A DNA stretch of 64,000 nucleotides from the NCBI GenBank assembly GCA_018064685.1, contig JAGHUS010000064.1, positions 1-64,000 of the forward strand. The letters are read 5' to 3'. The position numbers and the translations under genes were made by a program. Source of the stretch: Bacteroidales bacterium. Lineage in GTDB: Bacteria; Bacteroidota; Bacteroidia; Bacteroidales; Bacteroidaceae. This document shows positions 50,901 through 59,043 of the stretch, piece by piece (position 1 is the first letter of the stretch; each line of letters opens with the position of its first letter). Below the pieces are notes generated by a model. That model was not told where the DNA came from and did no database searches. It worked only from the letters and a program-made list of their open reading frames with translations.

Positions 50901-52854
50901 GAGTCTGTTGGGTGGCATCATGACGCTTAACATTGCTGGTCACAGTCTGCAGACTAAGAATGGTGTGACTGCTCTGGCTGACCGTAGCATCAAGGCTATT
51001 CCCTATTATGCATGGGCTAATCGCGGTCTGAGTGAGATGGAGGTGTGGATGCCTACGACCGAGAGTCAGGCTGAGGCTATCACACGTACAGTTGTGGATG
51101 CAGTTGATGCAGGTAACAGAAATGCTGCAGATCCTAATAGTGAGGTGGGGCATAATTTTCAGAGCAATGGTGGCGATCTGACTGGCTCGTGGCAGAACCA
51201 GACCTACCGCCACGTAGAGGGTGACAGCAAGTGGTTCAGCTACGACCTGAGTACGGCGGGCATTGCTGACGAGGATCTCGACCATGTCAGCATCCTGGTT
51301 CGTTACTGGGGAGCGGACAAGCAGGATACTAATCCTCGTTACTTCAGTGTAATGGCTGACGATGTCATTCTGCGCAATCAGTTGCTGGATGCTAACAATA
51401 CTGCTGCCTTTATAGAGTATGAGTATCCCGTTGATCGCAAACTCATCGAGGGTAAGGATAAGTTGACCGTTAAGTTCAAGGGTATCGGCATGAGTGTGGC
51501 TGGTGGTGTCTTCTATGTGAAGCTTGTTACTGGTTACGACAGGGCTGACCGTCAACTCACCGCCTACACGTTCGAGGCTACGGACTTTGAGCGCAACGAA
51601 AATGTCACCATCACTTCGACTGCCGACAATGTGATCAGTATGACGGGTACAGCACAGACTGATTTCAATCTCAACCTGCGTATGAAGCCGGCTCTGGGTG
51701 GCACGAAGAGCATCATGCCCAACCAGTATCTGCTCGTTATGCGTGGTACGGGCTTTACCGACCTTGCCGACCTTTGGTGGATATTGGGCACAAACCACAA
51801 TACGGGTGTTCGTCCCACGATGACGAAGGTGAAGGATGGTGTTAAATACCTTGTTTGGGACTTGCGCAAGAGTCGCCATATTGACGGTGCTCTGAAGATT
51901 TGGGGCAACGAAGAGATTCCGGTTGCCAGCGAGAATAAGGCTGACTATGCTCTGTTCTGTTTCGGACTGACTCCCAGCCAGGCTGATGCCAAGGCTACGT
52001 TGAGCGATGTGTCGTTCTACTCGCCTCATGAGTTGGCTGAGAAGTATGGCGACGTGTTCACGCTGTCTGACATCTGCTCGTTCTCGGGTTATCGTGCTAA
52101 TGATCAGTTCGTGCACGATGGACGCATCTACAAGGTTAATTCTGCCAACACCAAGGCTGTGCGTGGCGATAAGCTGAGTGCGTATAACGGTGTTATCATC
52201 CACAAGGTCTGTGGCTATCCTATCGATGCTACGTCTATCACGGTTAGCAAGTATGGCTATAGTTCGTTTACATGTGACGATGCTTACACCATGCCCGAGG
52301 GTTTGCAGGGTGCGACAGTGACCTGCGATAGCAACGAAGGCGATGAGTTCTCTCTTCACCTTAACTACACTTATCCTGCTGGCAGTTATGTGCCCGAAGG
52401 CGAGGCTTTGGTCATCAAGGGCAATGAGGGTAAGTATGATGTTGGCCTGGTGCCCTCGACCAATCAATTGCCTGCAACCAATAATTTTATGCATGGCGAG
52501 TATGCAGTGAGTGGAACGAAATGGTTGACCTCGTACGACATGGCTAATGCGGATAACTATTATTACTACAAACTCACAACAAAGAATAGTGAGAATTTTG
52601 GTTTCTATTGGGGTAGCAATGATGGTAGTCCCTTCGCGATGACCTCACGCGAACGTGCCTATCTCGTGCTGCCGAAGAGTGTGGCGTCGCAGGTACGCAG
52701 TTTCTGTTTCGACGATATGGAAACGGGTATTCAGCACGTAGCAGTCCCATCGTCTGACGCCGCGCTCTATGACCTGAGCGGGCGCCGTGTGGGCGGCAAT
52801 GTGCTGCGTCATGGTATCTATGTGGTGAATGGCAAGAAGGTGGTGAAATTTTAA
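47923..52854 (+). CDS. Secreted multidomain protein: tyrosine phosphatase-like domain fused to GH127 (beta-L-arabinofuranosidase-like), C-terminal sorting-like tail
   Basis: 1643 aa; phosphatase loop HCIWGVDRTGT; GH127 signatures NDRFWAPRI, YNETCAAIGNIYWNWRM, CACCPSNLCRFIPS; C-terminus YDLSGRRVGGNVLRHGIYVVNGKKVVKF. Confidence 0.9.
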   Translation: MKNKSIISNLRAAMLVLMLLVGVTLHADEIAGRVDASVDRTAGVVNLQLGSGTTAKDYNLVATYNLVITQMPNTHYDHAVYTPDYDGMATLMSCAADDLKHTNSWWYHVTGQTYLNNNNDNWFKANGEISNYNSGNARMFIQCDGRTERNIWFGQHGAAGKTASAGTTYAGEFYLVNGTAAVKFNFTFNIVENLATRYHDLGGMTTTDGHTLRSGLLVRGAATNGENVLPEADLLALKTLGIKAELDLRTDAEALNITASPLGGDVNYKRISNRTHYVDGVRRFPANYKKDFLFIYNNVKQGKPVYYHCIWGVDRTGTLSILLEGLLGVSKEDIYADYNRSAMDGLGAQRPQANIDNIFTFIETMEGATLKEKFFNYWRLYASVPYSNLVDFRNIMLGTTDDTTEPAWDIHLPSVTFGDYPISNVTFDNVKVNDRFWAPRITQNQQVTIPIALQQCFNTGRVDNFLKAAGKMGGFFSNDACTFDDTDIYKIIEGISYSIQTTPNAELEAKMDELIQDIADAQEEDGYIYTARTAGNPEGYHIWVYPSRWEGDPDLSHELYNCGHLFEAAAAHYTSTGKTTLLNVATKAADLLVRDFLGRGLRYEPGHQIVEMGLVKLYRITHKEEYMALAKYFLDLRGNTESAPSLGKEYCQIHKPVTEQDEAVGHAVRAVYMYSGMADVAALMGDNSYFNAISNIWENVVSKKYYVMGGIGARHDRESFGNNYELPNASAYNETCAAIGNIYWNWRMFLMHGEAKYYDVIERTLYNGVLSGIGLDGKSFFYPNPLAANFDYGRSEWFGCACCPSNLCRFIPSVPGYIYAHKNKNVYVNLFMQNTANLTLDGGSATLTQTTDYPFDGKVKITLSDLTTNDFNLMIRKPGWANNQPVPSNLYSYVGGEAADIKVYVNGVEQSYTMKDGYMVIANANWKNGDVVSFELPMDIHRVQANGNVADDANRIALERGPVVFALESPDNHGDLSDLVVKAGDEVTYQYDESLLGGIMTLNIAGHSLQTKNGVTALADRSIKAIPYYAWANRGLSEMEVWMPTTESQAEAITRTVVDAVDAGNRNAADPNSEVGHNFQSNGGDLTGSWQNQTYRHVEGDSKWFSYDLSTAGIADEDLDHVSILVRYWGADKQDTNPRYFSVMADDVILRNQLLDANNTAAFIEYEYPVDRKLIEGKDKLTVKFKGIGMSVAGGVFYVKLVTGYDRADRQLTAYTFEATDFERNENVTITSTADNVISMTGTAQTDFNLNLRMKPALGGTKSIMPNQYLLVMRGTGFTDLADLWWILGTNHNTGVRPTMTKVKDGVKYLVWDLRKSRHIDGALKIWGNEEIPVASENKADYALFCFGLTPSQADAKATLSDVSFYSPHELAEKYGDVFTLSDICSFSGYRANDQFVHDGRIYKVNSANTKAVRGDKLSAYNGVIIHKVCGYPIDATSITVSKYGYSSFTCDDAYTMPEGLQGATVTCDSNEGDEFSLHLNYTYPAGSYVPEGEALVIKGNEGKYDVGLVPSTNQLPATNNFMHGEYAVSGTKWLTSYDMANADNYYYYKLTTKNSENFGFYWGSNDGSPFAMTSRERAYLVLPKSVASQVRSFCFDDMETGIQHVAVPSSDAALYDLSGRRVGGNVLRHGIYVVNGKKVVKF

Positions 52855-52866
52855 GTTTTAGGAGTT

Positions 52867-53055
52867 GTGAAAAAGAATATATATATAAAGCCGGTTTGTC
52901 GGACATTCCATATCTCGGCGGAAATCGTTTATCTGACAGGTAGTGGTGTAGCGGGTTATAATATGCAGGGCGATGAGGAGGAATATGTTAAAGAGCAAAA
53001 AAGCTGGGAATATAGTGCTGGCAAGGGTATGATGGACGAAACTAACTTGTGGTGA
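52867..53055 (+). CDS. Small hypothetical protein of Prevotella-type (KKxYIKP...)
   Basis: 62 aa from GTG 52867, 12 bp after the upstream stop: MKKNIYIKPVCRTFHISAEIVYLTGSGVAGYNMQGDEEEYVKEQKSWEYSAGKGMMDETNLW. Confidence 0.5.
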   Translation: MKKNIYIKPVCRTFHISAEIVYLTGSGVAGYNMQGDEEEYVKEQKSWEYSAGKGMMDETNLW

Positions 53056-53161
53056 GGTACATCAGAGATGCATCTTGTGCTATGTTGCAAGTTTTTTTCC
53101 AACGTATTTTCTTGGAGATAATGGGATTACTTTGTATTTTTGCAAAAACATTATGATAAGC

Positions 53162-56100
53162 ATGAAACATTCGATAACTGGTAGTAGATGGGTGGCTGTG
53201 TTCTTGTGTATGTTGACAGTCGTGGCTTCGGGACAGACCATCAAGAATGGTAGTTTTGAGAACGGCTTCACAAACTGGGAGAACCAAGGCATGAAGACAC
53301 AGACGAACACGGTCTTCAACATAAAGGCAGGCACGACCTATGCCGAGAAATGGACTGACAAGGGCGGTAACGTGGGGGATGCACGGCTGAGTCAGGTGGT
53401 GAGGAACGTTGCGGCTGGTGCGTACACCCTGACCGTGGCTGCGCAGAATATTCAGGAAGATGCACCAACGACAAGCCAGACGGGTGCGTGGATTTTTGCC
53501 GACAGCGAGCGAACGAAGGTGGATGTGCGCGGGCAGTATACGGTGCGCTTTATCTGCGTCAAGGGTGAGGTGACGGTTGGTTTCGAGGCTGTGGCTGCCT
53601 CGGGCAACTGGATAGCCGTGGACAACTTCCGCCTGAAGAAGGCAGAGGCTACGCTCGACGAGTTGCGTGCAGCCTTCCTGCAACTGATCACGGAAACAGA
53701 GGCCTACACCCAGCAACCTATGGACGAGGCGACCATGACGGCTTTGAAGGGCGTGATTGCCCAGGCTAGAGCTGTCTATGATGCTAATACGGAAGAGGGA
53801 GTCGATGAGGCTTGCAAGCAGTTGGTGCAAGCGGGACGAGAGGCCGAGGCTGCCATCTACCAATACAAGAAGGATCATGCCTCGGCGGATGATCCGCTCG
53901 ACATGACGGACCATCTGCAGAATCCCAGCTTCGAGGATAACTTCACGGGTTGGGAAAACCAGGGTATGCAGTTACAGGGTAATACGGCCTTCGGCAAAAA
54001 GCAGGGCAGCACCTATGTTGAGAAATGGGTGAGTGCTGGTAACAAGGTAGGTGACGCGTTGTTGCAGCAGAAGATAACGGGGCTGGAAGTGGGCACGTAC
54101 ATCGTGAAGTGTGCGGGTCAAAACATACAAGAGGGTAGCACGACGAAACAGAAGGGTGCTTATCTTTTCGGCAATGCCTCGCAGACTCTAGTACAGGCCG
54201 CAAGCGAATACAGCCTGACGTTCAGTCATATTGACGGTACGATGATGCTGGGCTTTGAAGCCAAGGGCGCTACGGGCAACTGGCTGGCAGTCGATAACTT
54301 CCGACTGTATTATGCCGGTTGCGACAAGGCCGTACTCAAGGAAGAGCTGTTGGCTCGCATCGCGGCTGCGCAGACTGTGCAGGAGGGTAAAATGCGTGGC
54401 GACTTGCGCACGGCATTGGAGAAGGCCATAGCCGATGCAGGCAGTTTTGACTTTGACAGGGTCGATGTCAAAACGGAACTACCTTTGCTTGCCGATGCGC
54501 TGACGAGGGCGGTGGCCGATGCAGAGGCCAGTATGGCTGCCTACGGAGCGCTTCAGACGGCTATCGATGTGGCCGAGAAGAACTATGGTACAGGTGCAGG
54601 CACAGGGGCTGAAGCGTTCCGCGCCGCGTTGGATAGGGCTATCGGCATCTACAACGACCTTAGCAGTACGAATGAGGCTCTCTACGCCCAAGTAGGAGCA
54701 TTGGAGCGCGCTACGCTCTGCTACAAGGTGGAGAATCCTACGGGTGCCAAGCCTAAGGTGACGACCGATACGCGTACGGCACGTGGTTGCCGAGAGTTGT
54801 TCGGCAGAATGTCGGTGACGGGTGTGTCTTCGTCCAATTTGCTTGAGCAGGGTTTTGTGTATAGCGAGACAAATCCCGAGCCTACTGTGCTTGACGAACG
54901 CAGTACGGACTACCTGGAGAAGAACGGTCGCATCTACCGTATGCCAATGAAGGCTGGTACCTTATATTATATACGCGCGTATGCCATGACAAAGGGCTAT
55001 GCTGTGGGCTATGGCGATGTGTTGCGTGTCAGCACGCTACCTCAGGGCGATGTGACGTGGAGCTACGACTATGCCAGCGATGATCCTGCTCAGAACCAAC
55101 GCATTGAGACGGCGGTAAAGGAGGCTACGGAGTGGTGGACAAACTATACGAGCATTACGGGCTTCAACCTGGATGCGCATTGGAGTCCTGGCACGCCTAC
55201 GGCTGACTGTGGTTATGGTGGCTATATGCGTATCGGTACAAACATGGGACAGCGTTGCGGCACGGTGATGCACGAGATGAACCATGGCGTGGGCTGTGGT
55301 ACGCTGGAGATATGGGGCGGATGGGTTGACTCTCCCTTGCGCGTGTCAATGAATGGCGACTGGGCCGGTGATCGTGCCAACGAGGCTCTGCAGTTCTGGG
55401 AAAACGATAATACGTTGGCCGTGACGGGTGCCTATGATGGGGCTCACTGGGGCATCCATCATGTGGGGCAGCCCTACGAGGATGGTGGCGGCGCTACGGC
55501 TTTGTGGATGAATATGTATCCCAACAATGGTGCTCACCTGGAGCCTGGTGCTTGGGCAGGACCTACGAACTGGAACGATACGCAGATAAAGTATATCGGC
55601 AACAGCATTATTACGCAGGGCTTCATGGAGGATGGCCTGATACCAGTCAATGCGTGGAGCGGTGGCCAATGTCTGCCTGCCTACACCTTCGCGCATATCG
55701 ACAACCAAAAGTACTACTTGACCAATGAGAGCAGCACGAGAGGATGCACATCCTGCTACCTGACCGAGACGGCCAATGGCGTGCTGAAATGGTTGCCTAA
55801 CACCGACGGGGTGGACGAGGATGGTGATGGTATGAATGATGCTGCGGCCTGGTGTGTTACATTCGATGCGCAACGTCAGCTCTACCAGTTGCAGAATGCC
55901 CAGACGGGCCACTATCTGAGCAATACAACGGGTACGACGATGAAGGCAGTCGGCAAGTCGAAGCTGGGCAATGCCGAGCAGTTCACCATGATGCGCCGCC
56001 GTGCCGTGAATGCAGGCGACGATCCGCATCGTGGGTATTGGATTACTAACTATACCTCGCGCAACGCATTACAGGCTAATGCCAACGGAGCGGTGGCCGG

Positions 56101-57124
56101 TGCTGCACAGGACATGTGGGACAAGGCTGCCCAGCAGCGATGGATCATAGCTACGGCCGAGGAGGCTGTCGAGATGAGTGTGGGCGAAAAGCAACGTGCA
56201 TCGGATTTGCTCGCTGAACTTGTGAAGAACCTGCGTATCATCGAGCAGCAGTCTTATACTGAGAATGTCGAGAATGCGGATAGCCATTCGCCCTTTGTAG
56301 AGGCTTTGCAGGCTGCCGAGGCTTGCATCAAGAATGGTGCTGAGGCGGATAAACTGAACGAGATGTACACAACGACGCGCCAGGCAGGTATGGACTATAT
56401 GTCGGCTGTTACGCCGGCCCAGGAACCTTTCGACCTGACTTTCCTCATCACAAATCCCACGATGAAGGAGGATGCCAAGGGATGGACGGACTCGCCTGCC
56501 CACAATTTCGGCTGCAGCGAGTTCTATATGACAACCTTTGACTGCTATCAGACGCTTGCCTCAATGCCAAAGGGCTATCTGCGAGCTACTGTGCAAGGTT
56601 TCCAGCGCCCGGGTGCTGCTAATGATGTGTATACCGACCTGATCAACGGTACGTCCAATATCAATGCTTACTTGTATCTGGGTACACGTACCGCAAAACT
56701 TGCACACATCGGTACAGAGGCACAGGGCGGACGCCTGGGAGGCGCAGAATTGCCAGTAGGCAACCCTTCGTGCTACGTACCCGACAATATGGAGGCTGCA
56801 GGCATCTACTTTGATCGTGGACTGTACGGGAATGAGGTGGTGCTGAATCAGTTGACTAAGAATAAGGATGTGAAATTGGGCGTGCGTTGCACCAAGGTTG
56901 ATGAGAAGTACTGGACTATCTTCCGCAATTTCCATCTCTATTTCTTCGGCAAATTGAATCCAACGGGTGTGGACAATGTGCCCATTGGTGAATTGGGAGA
57001 TGATAGTGGTGTTTCTGCAAAGGAGTTTGCTGATAAAGTGTACGATATGAGTGGACGGCAGGTTGGTGCTTCGAATTTGAAACGCGGTATTTACATAGCC
57101 AATGGTAAGAAGATAATAAAGTGA
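53162..57124 (+). CDS. Large secreted protein with duplicated N-terminal beta-sandwich domains and an HEXXH zincin-like motif; C-terminal sorting-like tail
   Basis: From ATG 53162: MKHSITGSRWVAVFLCMLTVVASGQ; repeats IKNGSFENGFTNWENQGM.../LQNPSFEDNFTGWENQGM...; GTVMHEMNHGVGCGTLEIWGGW; C-terminus YDMSGRQVGASNLKRGIYIANGKKIIK. Confidence 0.82.
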   Translation: MKHSITGSRWVAVFLCMLTVVASGQTIKNGSFENGFTNWENQGMKTQTNTVFNIKAGTTYAEKWTDKGGNVGDARLSQVVRNVAAGAYTLTVAAQNIQEDAPTTSQTGAWIFADSERTKVDVRGQYTVRFICVKGEVTVGFEAVAASGNWIAVDNFRLKKAEATLDELRAAFLQLITETEAYTQQPMDEATMTALKGVIAQARAVYDANTEEGVDEACKQLVQAGREAEAAIYQYKKDHASADDPLDMTDHLQNPSFEDNFTGWENQGMQLQGNTAFGKKQGSTYVEKWVSAGNKVGDALLQQKITGLEVGTYIVKCAGQNIQEGSTTKQKGAYLFGNASQTLVQAASEYSLTFSHIDGTMMLGFEAKGATGNWLAVDNFRLYYAGCDKAVLKEELLARIAAAQTVQEGKMRGDLRTALEKAIADAGSFDFDRVDVKTELPLLADALTRAVADAEASMAAYGALQTAIDVAEKNYGTGAGTGAEAFRAALDRAIGIYNDLSSTNEALYAQVGALERATLCYKVENPTGAKPKVTTDTRTARGCRELFGRMSVTGVSSSNLLEQGFVYSETNPEPTVLDERSTDYLEKNGRIYRMPMKAGTLYYIRAYAMTKGYAVGYGDVLRVSTLPQGDVTWSYDYASDDPAQNQRIETAVKEATEWWTNYTSITGFNLDAHWSPGTPTADCGYGGYMRIGTNMGQRCGTVMHEMNHGVGCGTLEIWGGWVDSPLRVSMNGDWAGDRANEALQFWENDNTLAVTGAYDGAHWGIHHVGQPYEDGGGATALWMNMYPNNGAHLEPGAWAGPTNWNDTQIKYIGNSIITQGFMEDGLIPVNAWSGGQCLPAYTFAHIDNQKYYLTNESSTRGCTSCYLTETANGVLKWLPNTDGVDEDGDGMNDAAAWCVTFDAQRQLYQLQNAQTGHYLSNTTGTTMKAVGKSKLGNAEQFTMMRRRAVNAGDDPHRGYWITNYTSRNALQANANGAVAGAAQDMWDKAAQQRWIIATAEEAVEMSVGEKQRASDLLAELVKNLRIIEQQSYTENVENADSHSPFVEALQAAEACIKNGAEADKLNEMYTTTRQAGMDYMSAVTPAQEPFDLTFLITNPTMKEDAKGWTDSPAHNFGCSEFYMTTFDCYQTLASMPKGYLRATVQGFQRPGAANDVYTDLINGTSNINAYLYLGTRTAKLAHIGTEAQGGRLGGAELPVGNPSCYVPDNMEAAGIYFDRGLYGNEVVLNQLTKNKDVKLGVRCTKVDEKYWTIFRNFHLYFFGKLNPTGVDNVPIGELGDDSGVSAKEFADKVYDMSGRQVGASNLKRGIYIANGKKIIK

Positions 57125-57363
57125 TAATTGCAGCATGTAATTAAAGATACTGGTGGATAGGGTTTGCGATGTGGCTCGCGCTGCGGACGCTTGTCTTCGC
57201 GAGGAACGATTGCACTTTGACGAGTCGGTTTTGGAGCAGAAGCATGCTCATGATTATGTTTCGTATGTGGACAAAAGTTCGGAGGCTATGATAGTTGGGA
57301 TAAAAGTTGGGTTAAAAACGATGCAGCATGATTTTTTTTTTGCTCCCTCACTTTTGGTCAGAT

Positions 57364-58701
57364 TCATACAATTCCTTGTGCCATCATGGCTTTGGCAACC
57401 TTCATGAAACCTGCTACGTTGGCGCCTTTTACATAGTTGATGTAGCCGTCCGTCTGCTTGCCATGCACGACGCATTGCTGGTGTATGCTGTGCATGATGT
57501 GATGTAGCTGTTTGTCAACTTCCTCTGCACTCCAGTTAAGGTGCATGGCGTTTTGGCTCATTTCCAAGCAACTGGTAGCTACGCCGCCTGCATTGACAGC
57601 CTTCCCCGGAGCATAGAGCATTTTGGCATCGAGAAAGGCAGAGATAGCGTCGGGTGTACATCCCATGTTGCTTATCTCGCCCACGCACTGGCAACCGTTC
57701 TCTATCAGTTGCTTGGCATCCTCGCCGTTCAGTTCGTTCTGCGTGGCGCAGGGCAGGGCTATGTCGCAAGGCACTTCCCAAGGACGGCGTCCAGCCACGA
57801 ACCGGGCACCCGGGAACATCTCGGCATAAGGCTGACAGATGTCATTGCCGCTGGCACGCAACTCCAGCATGTAGTCTATCTTCTCTTCGTTGAGTCCCTC
57901 CTCGTCCAGTATGTAGCCGTCGGGACCGCTTATGGTGATGACCTTGGCTCCCAGTTCGGTGGCCTTGCGTGCAGCACCCCATGCCACATTGCCGAATCCG
58001 CTTATGGCTACACGCTTGCCCTCCAGTGTCTTACCCTGTGTGGCCAGCATCTCTTTGACAAAGTACAGACCGCCAAAGCCAGTAGCCTCGGGACGCACCA
58101 ACGAGCCGCCAAACTCCAGATTCTTGCCGGTAAGCACACCCGAGAAGTCGCGTGTCAATTTCTTGTATTGTCCAAACAGGTAGCCAATTTCGCGAGCGCC
58201 TACACCAATGTCGCCTGCAGGAATGTCTGTCTCAGGACCGATATATCTATACAGTTCGCTCATAAAGGCTTGGCAGAAGCGCATGATTTCTGCATCGCTC
58301 TTGCCTCGGGGCGAGAAGTCGCTGCCGCCCTTGCCGCCGCCCATGGGTAGGGTGGTGAGGGCGTTCTTGAATGTCTGCTCGAAGCCAAGGAACTTGAGGA
58401 TGCTGAGGTTGACCGAGGCGTGGAAGCGCAAGCCACCCTTGTAGGGGCCGATGGCACTGTTGAACTGTACGCGATACCCAATGTTCACCTGTATCTCGCC
58501 CTTGTCGTCGACCCATGGCACGCGGAACGTGATGATGCGTTCAGGTTCCACCAGTCGTTCGATGAGTTTGGCGCGTTCGAATTCGGGATGATGGTTGTAG
58601 ACGTCTTCGATCGATACGAGCACCTCTCTGACTGCTTGCAGGTATTCTTTCTCTCCGGGGTGGCGAGCCTCCAGTTGGCTCATGATGTTTTCAATTTTCA
58701 T
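57364..58701 (-). CDS. gdhA: NADP-specific glutamate dehydrogenase
   Basis: 445 aa; GPYKGGLRFHASVNLSILKFLGFEQTFKNALTTLPMGGGKGGSDFSPRGKSDAEIMRFCQAFMSELYRYIGPETDIPAGDIGVG. Confidence 0.97.
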   Translation of the reverse strand: MKIENIMSQLEARHPGEKEYLQAVREVLVSIEDVYNHHPEFERAKLIERLVEPERIITFRVPWVDDKGEIQVNIGYRVQFNSAIGPYKGGLRFHASVNLSILKFLGFEQTFKNALTTLPMGGGKGGSDFSPRGKSDAEIMRFCQAFMSELYRYIGPETDIPAGDIGVGAREIGYLFGQYKKLTRDFSGVLTGKNLEFGGSLVRPEATGFGGLYFVKEMLATQGKTLEGKRVAISGFGNVAWGAARKATELGAKVITISGPDGYILDEEGLNEEKIDYMLELRASGNDICQPYAEMFPGARFVAGRRPWEVPCDIALPCATQNELNGEDAKQLIENGCQCVGEISNMGCTPDAISAFLDAKMLYAPGKAVNAGGVATSCLEMSQNAMHLNWSAEEVDKQLHHIMHSIHQQCVVHGKQTDGYINYVKGANVAGFMKVAKAMMAQGIV

Positions 58702-58974
58702 AGTGATGCGTTTTTATGGTATACTATCTTTTTGTTATTTGTATAGCGTAAAATTACTCAATTATTCCGACTTGTGTCTTGTTATATGCTGTTTTTCTGC
58801 ATTTCTGCTTTCTATTTGTTATATCGAATTGTCAAAATAGGGATTCTTGTGTCGGGCTTGCTGTAAAATCTTTGGAACGAATGTTGGTGAAATGATAATT
58901 TGTCAAAAAGAAACGCGTGGTTTGTGGATAAATTGACAAATAATCGTGTTTTTGAAAAGAAAACTGCCATAAAG

Positions 58975-59006
58975 TTTGCAAATACGTATTTCTTTGTGTA
59001 ATTTTG
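58975..59006 (+). promoter_or_regulatory. Bacteroidetes-type promoter for purF
   Basis: TTTG (58975-58978), 20-nt spacer, TAATTTTG (58999-59006). Confidence 0.55.
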
Positions 59007-59043
59007 CAAGCGAAAATAACATTTTTGATACTTTTATCAGTTC

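Noticed and set aside
50518-52494. 658-aa minus-strand ORF antisense to the GH127 fusion
   Set aside because: Shadow ORF; no recognisable domains, while the plus strand encodes clear catalytic motifs and a sorting tail.
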